From positions 1-19,817 of the forward strand of contig JAHHRH010000026.1 in assembly GCA_020025915.1 (NCBI GenBank): a DNA stretch of 19,817 nt, in the 5' to 3' direction. Both the position numbers and the translations under genes were made by a program. This DNA comes from Sutterella sp. (GTDB taxonomy: Bacteria > Pseudomonadota > Gammaproteobacteria > Burkholderiales > Burkholderiaceae_F). Below, one piece after another: positions 9,197 through 15,822 of this stretch (the stretch's first letter is position 1; each line of letters opens with the position of its first letter). A model generated the notes under the pieces. The model did no database searches. It was not told the origin of the DNA and saw only the letters and a list, made by a program, of their open reading frames with translations.

Positions 9197-9237
9197 TTGT
9201 CTGAGTCTGGAAAGGGTTCTGGTTAAATACATTTTAA

Positions 9238-9261
9238 CAAACCCCACCACTTATGAGTAAT
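9238..9261. repeat. Duplicated 24-nt motif, copy 1 (hsdM start region)
   Basis: This copy begins CAAACCCCACCA and ends TGAGTAAT. It matches copy 2 at 9404-9427 in 21 of 24 positions, in the same orientation. On the minus strand it contains the GGTGGGG tract that could act as the SD of an hsdM start at 9232. Confidence 0.8.
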
Positions 9262-9312
9262 GAGATTTCGACTGAGGTCTAAGCCGTATGTGAAGTATCC
9301 TGACCAAGAAAC

Positions 9313-9338
9313 AAAAAAACCACCAATGCGGTGGTTTT
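9313..9338 (-). terminator. Intrinsic terminator upstream of hsdM
   Basis: A perfect 9-bp stem (AAAACCACC / GGTGGTTTT, 5-nt loop) is followed on the minus strand by a run of T (complement of 9313-9319). It lies 117 bp before the hsdM start and would end any transcript coming from about 9430, unless that transcript is antiterminated. It is partly symmetrical, so it may also work weakly on the plus strand. Confidence 0.75.
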
Positions 9339-9403
9339 CAACAACTATACTTTGAAGTGATTTTTACACGCTGGTAGGGACTCTCAGCAAGCATCCTTGA
9401 CTT

Positions 9404-9427
9404 CAAACCCCACCAGTCGTGAGTAAT
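9404..9427. repeat. Duplicated 24-nt motif, copy 2
   Basis: This is the second copy of the motif at 9238-9261, differing at 3 positions. It supplies the 5' arms of both predicted helices of the candidate RNA. Confidence 0.8.
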
Positions 9428-9695
9428 AACCGTTTTTTTGATAATAGGATTAGTCAATTTTACTACGATTTTATGACCAATTCTTCTGTGATCTTGAGCG
9501 CCAACTAGCGGGCTTAGGGTAGTAGTATTTAGTTACCTCAATGGGTACCTTTCGAGGATGATCGGCTTAGACGGACTCACGACTGCCTTGCGGCAAAAAA
9601 ACTTTTTAGAGATTTATAGGTGTCATATCCGCCCATAAACGCGCAATTTTAAGTACAATGTCAAATTTTGTTTCAATCACTCTCTTAAAGGTTTT

Positions 9696-9710
9696 ATGAA
9701 GCCACCATGA
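9696..9710 (+). CDS. Four-codon mini-ORF (MKPP-stop) overlapping the potE start
   Basis: ATG AAG CCA CCA TGA sits directly before potE, and its TGA overlaps the potE ATG as ATGA. The only clear SD-like sequence (AAAGG, 9687-9691) is 4 nt before this ATG and 15 nt before the potE ATG, so ribosomes may load here first and reinitiate at potE. A Pro-Pro-stop ending is a known context for slow termination. No direct evidence that it is translated. Confidence 0.35.
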   Translation: MKPP

Positions 9711-11035
9711 CGCCAAATGCCAAGCCAAAGATGACCTGCCTGCAACTCACGATGGCCGTGATGCTCAATATGCTTGGGTCTTCCATTATTTTGATGCCCA
9801 CCAAACTTGCAGAAGTTGGGACGATGTCCATTCTGGCATGGGTGGTGACAATTGCCGGGGCAACGACCATTGCCTATACCTTTGCGAAATGCGGTATGTT
9901 TAGTCGCAAGAGCGGCGGGATTGGTGGCTATGCAGCCTACGGTTTCGGTAAGTCCGGTAGTTTCCTAGCGAACTTTTGTTACGGTGTCTCTTTGGTGATA
10001 GCGAACCTCACGATTGCGATTTCGATTGTGGGGTATTTGTTGGTGCTTTTTGAATGGAACCTTACGCCCTTTGAAATGGGGCTCGCGAGTATCGCCGTCA
10101 TTTGGCTTTGTAGTTTGCCTAATATCGGTGGCGCTCGCTTTATTGGTCACCTCTCTCACTTTTCGAGCTACGGGATTATCGTCCCGATTGCTATTTTGAC
10201 CCTGATCGGTTGGAATTGGTTCTCGGTTGACCGCTATGTTGACGCTTGGAATCCTCAGAACCTTTCTTTATTTGATGGGATTTCTGCTGGTATCTCCATG
10301 ACCCTTTGGGGTTTCTTAGGGCTTGAAACGGCAAGTGCCAATGCCGATGCCGTTGAAAACCCAGAAAAGTCAGTGCCACGCGCTATGGTATTAGCTACGT
10401 TGGGTGCAGGTATCGTCTATATCCTTGCAAATAACATTTCGTTTGGGATTGTTGACAACAACGTGTTGTCTACCTCGACTGCGCCTTTTGGTCTCGTTTT
10501 TGCCACGATGTTCACGCCAGAAATCGGTAAGTTCGTGATGGCTTTGATGGCATTGGCTTGTGCCGGGTGTTTAACGAGCTGGCAGTTTACGATTGCTGAA
10601 GTCTTCCGTGTTTCTGCTCACGAAGGCTATTTCCCGAAGTGCTTCGGTAAGGTGACCCGCTTAAATGTGCCCGTAATTGGTATTACGATCATCTTGATCC
10701 TTCAGTCCTTGGTTGCCCTTTTGACTATTGACCCGCGTTTGGAACAGCAGTTCTACATTTTGAAGGACTTGGCGGTTGTAACGAACCTCGTTCCCTATTT
10801 GCTTGCTTTTGCTGCGGCTAACGTGATTGTTCACCGAGAAGGTGCCGATCCCAAGACCGCTAAGCACATTACGATCATTTCGTCTTTGGCGTCCCTCTAC
10901 TCGCTCTATGCGCTTTATGCGTGTGGCGCCGATGCCATGCTCTGGGGTGCCCTCACAACGTTTAGCGGTATCTGGCTCTATGGCTTTGCAGCTCGCTCCC
11001 TCGAAATGAAGGGTATGCTTCGCGGTGAAGAATAA
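9707..11035 (+). CDS. potE: PotE-like putrescine/ornithine antiporter (APC family)
   Basis: This is a 442-residue inner-membrane APC transporter with about 12 hydrophobic segments. It aligns without gaps, as far as I can recall the sequence, to E. coli PotE: PTKLAEVGT (31-39), AKCGMFSRKSGG (60-71), WNP (181-183), LWGFLGLE (200-207), STAPFGL, SWQFTIAEVF (291-300), NLVPY (360-364). Residues reported to matter for putrescine handling are kept at the same numbers (Cys-62, Tyr-92, Trp-201, Glu-207, Cys-285, Trp-292, Tyr-425, Glu-433). Glu-77 is Ala, Cys-210 is Ser, Cys-286 is Ala, Trp-422 is Ile, and the TM1 GSG is GSS. PotE exchanges putrescine for ornithine, normally next to ornithine decarboxylase SpeF; no decarboxylase is in this window. 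A related cationic amino acid or amine exchange is possible. Confidence 0.88.
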   Translation: MTPNAKPKMTCLQLTMAVMLNMLGSSIILMPTKLAEVGTMSILAWVVTIAGATTIAYTFAKCGMFSRKSGGIGGYAAYGFGKSGSFLANFCYGVSLVIANLTIAISIVGYLLVLFEWNLTPFEMGLASIAVIWLCSLPNIGGARFIGHLSHFSSYGIIVPIAILTLIGWNWFSVDRYVDAWNPQNLSLFDGISAGISMTLWGFLGLETASANADAVENPEKSVPRAMVLATLGAGIVYILANNISFGIVDNNVLSTSTAPFGLVFATMFTPEIGKFVMALMALACAGCLTSWQFTIAEVFRVSAHEGYFPKCFGKVTRLNVPVIGITIILILQSLVALLTIDPRLEQQFYILKDLAVVTNLVPYLLAFAAANVIVHREGADPKTAKHITIISSLASLYSLYALYACGADAMLWGALTTFSGIWLYGFAARSLEMKGMLRGEE

Positions 11036-11074
11036 AGCATAATCTTTTGAACGTTTGACTTTCGAGGAATATTT

Positions 11075-11111
11075 AAGCCCGACTGGTCTGTTTGACTGGT
11101 CGGGCTTTCTG
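11075..11111 (+). terminator. Intrinsic terminator of potE
   Basis: AAGCCCGAC (11075-11083) pairs with GTCGGGCTT (11099-11107), followed by TCT. It lies 40 nt after the potE stop. Confidence 0.8.
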
Positions 11112-11140
11112 CTAACCAGGAAAGTAGATATTGAGAAAAC

Positions 11141-11156
11141 ATTGGTTTATTGCTTA
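11141..11156. repeat. 16-nt sequence shared with 19721-19736, copy 1
   Basis: ATTGGTTTATTGCTTA here matches ATTTGTTTATTGCTTA at 19721-19736 with one mismatch. Here it lies just past the 3' end of the TnpB remnant (minus strand). The other copy lies beside a TnpB-element-like hairpin. It may be part of the element's end or a preferred target. Confidence 0.5.
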
Positions 11157-11161
11157 AACAA

Positions 11162-11389
11162 CTATTTCACTTGAACCTGAGCATTCTTCTCAGACTCCCC
11201 ACAGGCTAACGAGCTTCGTCCGCGCTCTTTAATGTTGATCGCAGCTACCACGTCCGCGTTCCCCTGATGTCCGCAGGAGACGCATTCGAACGATGCAATG
11301 TCTTTGGAAACACAGCCGTATATCGGGTAGGTGCGACTTATATTCTGCGGCGGCACCTTATGTACGCGTCCGCCAAGTCTCATTAACAA
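11162..11389 (-). pseudogene. tnpB: Decayed C-terminal fragment of TnpB (IS200/IS605 OrfB)
   Basis: This 75-codon open stretch encodes the end of an RNA-guided TnpB nuclease. VPPQ.ISRT leads into the zinc ribbon, then FECVSCGHQGNADVVAAINI. The last Cys pair (CVSC) and the RuvC-III Asp of NADVVAAINI are kept. The first pair is lost: the canonical CPICG reads YPIYG, both changes fitting single G-to-A changes. The linker between the two pairs is also shortened by several residues. Everything upstream of the ribbon (HTH, RuvC I and II) is absent. It cannot be an active nuclease and marks an old insertion between potE and the outer-membrane protein gene. Confidence 0.85.
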
Positions 11390-11409
11390 TTTTCTTGTTA
11401 ACTTTTAGT

Positions 11410-11442
11410 AAAAAAAGGCCGCACAGTATACGCTGCACGGCC
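11410..11442 (-). terminator. Intrinsic terminator of the MipA/OmpV gene
   Basis: On the minus strand GGCCGTGCAG...CTGTGCGGCC forms an interrupted stem (5 bp and 3 bp around a 2-nt mismatch), followed by seven or more T. A second hairpin (GAGTGTG / CACACTC, 11451-11473) lies just before it. Confidence 0.75.
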
Positions 11443-11495
11443 AGGACTGCGAGTGTGCTTCTTTGACACACTCAGTCATCGGATTCTAGGGCTAA

Positions 11496-12248
11496 TTAGA
11501 AGCGGTAGGAAACGCCAACGCCGAAGCCAACCACGGCATCATCTTCAACCATCGGGCTGTCCTTGATTTCCTTGGACAAGGCGCGAACAGAGGTTTCAGC
11601 GTACAGAGACCAGTTGTTATTCATCTGCCAGTCACCCATCAAACGAACGTACGGGGAGATGCCAGCGTCGGCGGAGTAAGCACCAATATGAGAGCGCTCA
11701 GCTTCAGCGTGGCTCACGCCATAGTAGTAGTCATTGAACTTTTCGCTCGTCCAGATGGCGCCAACCTGTGGGGTGATACCAAACTGACCGAAAGCAAAGC
11801 GCTTCATGAAGAAAACGTCGCTCATCATGCCCTTGGACTTACCAGAGATGTCAGCACCGAGGCTAGCGGACAAGAGACCAAAGCCCGTGTCAAACGTGTA
11901 GGTAGCGTTAGCAAAGAAGCTAGCGTCACGGTCGTCTAAGCGCTTCATCTGAGCATCGTCAGAGTCAGAAGCGTCAAAAGACCAGGGCATGTAGGACACA
12001 CCCAACATCACGCGATGACGATCCGTCTTAACGAGGAAAGCACCAGCTTCCAAGCCCTTGAAGTAGAAGTGTTCGGATTCAACGTTAACAGCTGGGATCG
12101 GATAAACAACAGCGTCGGTGTCCTTGTAGCCGAGGTCATAGGCGTGAACGCCCAAACCAACAGAACCAGAGAAAGCAGCGGCAGCAGGGGCAGCGGCGAA
12201 AGCACCGGCAACAGCAACGGCGCAAAGGGAGAGAACCTTGGTCTTCAT
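11496..12248 (-). CDS. MipA/OmpV family outer-membrane protein
   Basis: This 250-residue protein has a clear Sec signal peptide (MKTK, alanine-rich core, cleavage near AAA-AF at about 25). It then shows alternating amphipathic beta strands and ends in an aromatic C-terminus (VGVSYRF), the usual signal for BAM-mediated insertion. The segment VYPIPAVNVESEHFYFKGLEAG and the pairs GVSYMPW, ITPQVGAIW and YAETSVRAL fit the MipA/OmpV family. Members are small porin-like barrels or scaffolds linked to MltA in E. coli; the transported substance is unknown here. It has its own terminator. It lies downstream of assT in the same direction, but a terminator separates them, so it is probably transcribed on its own. 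The start is chosen on the signal peptide; no strong SD is visible. Confidence 0.82.
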   Translation of the reverse strand: MKTKVLSLCAVAVAGAFAAAPAAAAFSGSVGLGVHAYDLGYKDTDAVVYPIPAVNVESEHFYFKGLEAGAFLVKTDRHRVMLGVSYMPWSFDASDSDDAQMKRLDDRDASFFANATYTFDTGFGLLSASLGADISGKSKGMMSDVFFMKRFAFGQFGITPQVGAIWTSEKFNDYYYGVSHAEAERSHIGAYSADAGISPYVRLMGDWQMNNNWSLYAETSVRALSKEIKDSPMVEDDAVVGFGVGVSYRF

Positions 12249-12285
12249 AGTGAGTGTTTCGATATATTTAGATTAATTGACGCTG

Positions 12286-12299
12286 AATGAACGTTCATT
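12286..12299. promoter_or_regulatory. 14-bp perfect palindrome in the MipA/OmpV leader
   Basis: AATGAACGTTCATT is a perfect palindrome 38 bp upstream of the start codon. TGAACGTTCA-type dyads are common operators for TetR-family repressors, but no such gene is in the window. A TATAGT at 12316-12321 (minus strand) may be the -10, placing the palindrome in the early transcribed region. Confidence 0.45.
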
Positions 12300-12444
12300 T
12301 AGTCGTTGTAAAACAACTATACATGACTTTTTACCAAATGTCTGAGTATTTGTGTTGGTTGTTGCGAATCACCAACAAAAGAAATGTATTGGCCTGTAAG
12401 AGAGGATTGTTGAAAGATTTATCTCCTCTTTTACCCTGCTCTAA

Positions 12445-12486
12445 TAAAAAAACGCCCCATCAAACAAAGATTGTCCGACGGAGCGT
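12445..12486 (-). terminator. Intrinsic terminator of assT
   Basis: On the minus strand ACGCTCC pairs with GGGGCGT (one T-G pair), followed by a run of seven T. It lies 28 nt after the assT stop codon. Confidence 0.8.
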
Positions 12487-12513
12487 AGCATCCTTCAAAG
12501 CCCAGGAGATAAA

Positions 12514-14343
12514 TTATTTTCCTGCTTTGATTTCTTGACCGAAGGCTTTCTTCAATGAGAACGGCCAGGCCTGGTAACCTGTACAATCCTTTAACTGGAT
12601 TTCAACAGCCGGTGTAGTTTCGCCCCAGCGGAATTCCATGATAGTCGGATTCGGAGCCGATGCGAAGGCACCAGTCTTAAGGTCATACTGAGCGCCAGCC
12701 GTCGCGGAGTACATGACGACGGAATCATGGTCAGCCTGATATTCAACGAGCGATGTTACAGCTGAGAAAAGCTCGTGACCACGTTCTTTACCATATTCCC
12801 AAACCTGTTCAACGGTACCCTTCTTTTGGTCAATCTTGTAGATCACACCGCGAGAGTACTTCATGTCAGGTAATGGTGGTTGTTCCATACCACGAGCATC
12901 GCCATTGTCAAATGCCGATACATAAATAATGTTGCCCTTACTCTTTTCGTCAATCTTGAAGGCCGTATGCTGCGTCCAAGTCCAGTCGAAGTCACCTTCA
13001 CACTTAGAGCCTTCACACTTGATGGCCTTACCGTTCTTATCAACAGGCTTTAAGACTTTCTTAGCAAAATCACCCTTCCAACCTTCTGGCGAGCCAAGGA
13101 TCCACTTAACTTGTTTGTCACGACCGATCTTAATTATGGCGGACTGATGACGAGACGAAATAATGATCGAGTCATCGTCAGGGTCATAATCAACCGAGTT
13201 CACGTGCAGCCAGTTACGGCCGGCACCAGTACCGACAATGTCGCCAAAGTCATTAGATTCTTCCGCCTTCGAAAGTTCTTCGGCTGTTAATGTCTTACCT
13301 GCCTGGTTTGCGTCAATGTTAAGGCAAACCGCACCCTGGTCTAGAACCTTAAGGACATTAGAACGATAAACATCAAGAATATCGGGTAAGCGCCATTCGT
13401 CTACCACATGACCCTGTTCGTCCACTTCAATGATTACGTCGCGAACCGTTCGAACATGCTTTCCGTCTGGGCGAATGTAGTTTGAGCTAGCAACACGCAA
13501 GAAGTAATTGCCGTTTTGCGCGTCGTCCATCGAGTGAGAATAGTCGTTATAGCGTAACGGTAAAAGGCGGTTGAAAACTTCACGGCCCATGATGTCGTAC
13601 TTCACATAACGCTGGCCATAACCCCAAGTGATCAAACCATCGTCATTCTGCTTAAAGCCCATCATCACACCAGCTTTATAAATGTCACGCAGGTCATAGA
13701 TCGGGTTAGCAAACATGTACCAGCGAATGTCACCAGCCGTGTCGATAATCGCATTTTGAGGGAAGAAGTTCCACTGCAGAGCACCACCCACTGGGTTATT
13801 CCACACAGCACGCGTGCCAATACCGGACTTTTCTGCAATGTTATTCACGAAGTAGAGACGATCCTTGAATTCTGGATCAACCTTTTTCACTTCAGTACCG
13901 AAAAGCGCATGACGTTCAGCTTTAATCCCCGCTACTTCCGTGTAGGTTGGTGGCGCATAGAGTTGGATCTGATCAGTGAACGTTTCAGACTTACCACGCA
14001 AAGAACGCGTGTAGGTCACTTCAATGTTATTGACATAATCAGGATACAAACCAAAAACAGGAATACCGCCATGCGTCAACAATTCTGTTTTAGAGACTTT
14101 GTACTCTAGCGGTGCGCCGTTGGGCTTTGGAAGAATTTTAACTGTCACGTTGGACAAATCATAGCCACCGTCACGAATAATTGCAGTGAGCGGCGCAATA
14201 CCGTACGGATTCATCATGATTTCACCGATATGCCCCTGCATAATGTAGTTGGTAGCAGGCCCGGAAGTGCCTCCCATAGCCATAGCACCCATTGAGGTCG
14301 CAATGAGCGTGGCAGCTAGCATCGTTCTCTTGAACATCTTCAT
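12514..14343 (-). CDS. assT: Periplasmic arylsulfate sulfotransferase (AssT)
   Basis: This enzyme moves a sulfuryl group from one phenolic sulfate to another phenol without PAPS. From the chosen start it is 609 residues, with a signal peptide (KMFKR, hydrophobic core, cleavage near AMA-MGG). The beta-propeller shows the expected active-site histidines: YSHSMDD (His-270), LHVNSVDY (His-380), SRHQS (Arg-398, His-399) and TQHTAF (His-459, the probable sulfurylated residue by analogy with the E. coli enzyme, His-436). Two cysteines (443, 448) just before it match the disulfide of the E. coli protein. I prefer the ATG at 14343 because GGAG is 7 nt upstream; the ATG at 14370 lacks an SD and would put nine residues before the signal peptide. 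No dsbL/dsbI neighbours are present. The LysR gene directly upstream is the likely regulator. Confidence 0.93.
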   Translation of the reverse strand: MKMFKRTMLAATLIATSMGAMAMGGTSGPATNYIMQGHIGEIMMNPYGIAPLTAIIRDGGYDLSNVTVKILPKPNGAPLEYKVSKTELLTHGGIPVFGLYPDYVNNIEVTYTRSLRGKSETFTDQIQLYAPPTYTEVAGIKAERHALFGTEVKKVDPEFKDRLYFVNNIAEKSGIGTRAVWNNPVGGALQWNFFPQNAIIDTAGDIRWYMFANPIYDLRDIYKAGVMMGFKQNDDGLITWGYGQRYVKYDIMGREVFNRLLPLRYNDYSHSMDDAQNGNYFLRVASSNYIRPDGKHVRTVRDVIIEVDEQGHVVDEWRLPDILDVYRSNVLKVLDQGAVCLNIDANQAGKTLTAEELSKAEESNDFGDIVGTGAGRNWLHVNSVDYDPDDDSIIISSRHQSAIIKIGRDKQVKWILGSPEGWKGDFAKKVLKPVDKNGKAIKCEGSKCEGDFDWTWTQHTAFKIDEKSKGNIIYVSAFDNGDARGMEQPPLPDMKYSRGVIYKIDQKKGTVEQVWEYGKERGHELFSAVTSLVEYQADHDSVVMYSATAGAQYDLKTGAFASAPNPTIMEFRWGETTPAVEIQLKDCTGYQAWPFSLKKAFGQEIKAGK

Positions 14344-14459
14344 TACTAAACTCCTTTGATTTGGATTCAAACCTTAGTCATTTGGTTTGATAGATGAAGT
14401 CTAGTTTTGAACACACCATTTATCTATGGGTGCTTATGGTCACGGAAGACTGTCATTTT

Positions 14460-14491
14460 GCGAATTTCATTTTTCATTCAATGAAACTCGC
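14460..14491. promoter_or_regulatory. 12-bp inverted repeat between lysR-type gene and assT
   Basis: GCGAATTTCATT (14460-14471) and AATGAAACTCGC (14480-14491) form a 12-bp dyad that is perfect on the minus strand with one G-U. No T run follows on the minus strand, so it does not look like a simple terminator. Placed 117 bp upstream of the assT ATG, it could be an operator for the neighbouring LysR-type protein or an RNA hairpin. Confidence 0.45.
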
Positions 14492-14525
14492 TTGAAAGAG
14501 AAGGCGCAGTGGGTTTCGATTAACA

Positions 14526-15473
14526 CTATCTTTTGAGAATAGGTACTGTGTCAATGTTCGGCATATGCTTATGGATTTGGTCAATGAGGAAGCTTCTAAG
14601 CCACTGATGCGCCAAGTCTTGCGTAGCATGATCGGCCCAAATCAATGATGGCGCATAAACAATACCTGATTTGCGACGACCAAGAATCGTTATATCGGTC
14701 ATTTGTGTGAGTACATGTGCCATTTGGAACGGGATATAAGTCGTTTCATCACCATCCAAAAGAAGCGGAACCGTCACAAAGTATGGTGCACAAACAAGCG
14801 GGACATCATCCGGGTTTTGAACGTGATCAATAAATGGGACTAATCCGCTATCATCGGACGACGCTTTCGGTAAAGTGATTTGAATTTGTTGATGTCGGCA
14901 AAGTTCAGCTTCTGAAAGAAATTCGCCTTGAGCCATACGTTTTGCAAACGTTGAGCTTTTCTTTGCGACAAAAACATACGTATCTTCGCAAAAAGGGAGC
15001 TTCGAAAATCCAGGATAGGATTCGCTAGTGGCATAAATCGCCATGTCTATGCGCCCTTGTTGTAAGTCGGCGTATAGGTTGGGTGTAAGAGAATGAAAAT
15101 TAAATCGAATGCCAGGTGCCCTGCTTTTGAGTTCTGCAAGTACTGGTCGAATATAGGTTAACAGTGCGTTATCAAGACCACCGATCGAAAATACACGGTG
15201 AATACGTTCAACGCGAAATTCTAATGGACTTTCTAGACGAGACATCACCTTTATGGCTTCAAGCACTTCTGGATAGAGCTCTCGTGCGCGCATCGTTGGA
15301 CACATGCGTTGATCGGCGCGGATAAACAAGCGATCATGGAAATGTTGGCGCATGTGTGAGAGAACGCGACTAGCTTTGGAAAGTGAAAGCGGAATACGCT
15401 CGGCTGTTTGAGATAAGGATTGCGTCTCAAAAAGTATTTTGAAAAACTTCAAATCGTTGTTGGATAGTGCCAT
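14526..15473 (-). CDS. LysR-type transcriptional regulator
   Basis: This is a 315-residue LysR-family regulator. Residues 5-65 form the winged HTH (DLKFFKILFETQSLSQTAERIPLSLSKASRVLSHM in pattern, with the usual RLF(I/V)R motif at about 48-52). Residues from about 88 onward form the effector-binding domain (FSIGGLDNALLTYIRPVLAEL). The ligand is not evident. LysR proteins usually control a neighbour. assT is directly downstream in the same direction, 182 bp away with a dyad between, and a link to sulfated phenol use is an inference. The gene is flanked upstream by the terminator of purF. The start follows the domain boundary; no good SD is visible. Confidence 0.9.
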   Translation of the reverse strand: MALSNNDLKFFKILFETQSLSQTAERIPLSLSKASRVLSHMRQHFHDRLFIRADQRMCPTMRARELYPEVLEAIKVMSRLESPLEFRVERIHRVFSIGGLDNALLTYIRPVLAELKSRAPGIRFNFHSLTPNLYADLQQGRIDMAIYATSESYPGFSKLPFCEDTYVFVAKKSSTFAKRMAQGEFLSEAELCRHQQIQITLPKASSDDSGLVPFIDHVQNPDDVPLVCAPYFVTVPLLLDGDETTYIPFQMAHVLTQMTDITILGRRKSGIVYAPSLIWADHATQDLAHQWLRSFLIDQIHKHMPNIDTVPILKR

Positions 15474-15822
15474 GGCTTAACAATAGATTCCACTTTGACG
15501 AAAGGCATGCCCGTTGTGAAGTTTCATTACTCGCTGATGTTTGGATTTGACGCACAAAAAGTGCATATCAATAAGCTTTTACAACGCTCCAGACTTGCTT
15601 AAGAATAAAATCCGCGGTATGTGAGTACTTCTATAACCACTGTAGGATGGTCATTTTGAGACGCGAACCGACTTTTGTCAAATAAGGTATTGAACTCACC
15701 TGGATAATTCCATACCCTAACGGGATCGCAAGAGAAGGCTTGTTAAACCTTTGATGAAGATAAAAAAGAGCACCTGATGTAAAGTCAGATGCCCTTCTTT
15801 GATGATTGGTAAGACTAACAGT
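15474..15822. other. 349-bp intergenic region, lysR-type gene to purF paralogue
   Basis: This holds the purF-paralogue terminator at its right end (15761-15797) and must contain the LysR gene promoter. I see no ORF, RNA gene or clear promoter hexamer pair in it. Confidence 0.6.
15761..15797 (-). terminator. Intrinsic terminator of the purF paralogue
   Basis: On the minus strand AGGGCATCTGA pairs with TCAGGTGCTCT over 11 bp (two G-U pairs, 7-nt loop), followed by a T run. It lies about 26 nt past the stop codon. Confidence 0.85.

Larger units (their letters stand above)
9313..9430 (-). ncRNA. Candidate structured leader or small RNA upstream of hsdM
   Basis: Read on the minus strand, 9416-9408 (CTGGTGGGG) can pair with 9379-9371 over 9 bp, one of them a G-U that exists only on this strand. 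The adjacent 9407-9400 (TTTGAAGT) pairs perfectly with 9358-9351. The two helices cross, so they either form a pseudoknot or compete. A strong intrinsic terminator at 9313-9338 follows. This is the layout of a terminated small RNA or of an attenuated leader for the hsd operon. I recognise no known RNA family, and the promoter is not evident. Confidence 0.4.
9197..9706. other. 510-bp gene-free region between hsdM and potE
   Basis: This region holds the divergent control regions of hsdM (minus) and potE (plus), two copies of a 24-nt motif, a candidate structured RNA with intrinsic terminator, and the mini-ORF before potE. An 11-bp segment at 9575-9585 is the inverted copy of part of the second motif (9414-9424). 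I could not identify convincing -35/-10 pairs; TACAAT at about 9653-9658 is only a possible potE -10. I see no protein-coding gene of credible length. Confidence 0.7.

Noticed and set aside
9313..9430. Idea that the hsdM upstream RNA is a CRISPR tracrRNA.
   Set aside because: No cas gene or CRISPR array is in the window and no anti-repeat can be assigned. The terminator hairpin alone is not enough.
14344..14370. Upstream ATG for assT at 14370.
   Set aside because: It would place nine residues before the signal peptide and lacks an SD; the ATG at 14343 has a good one.
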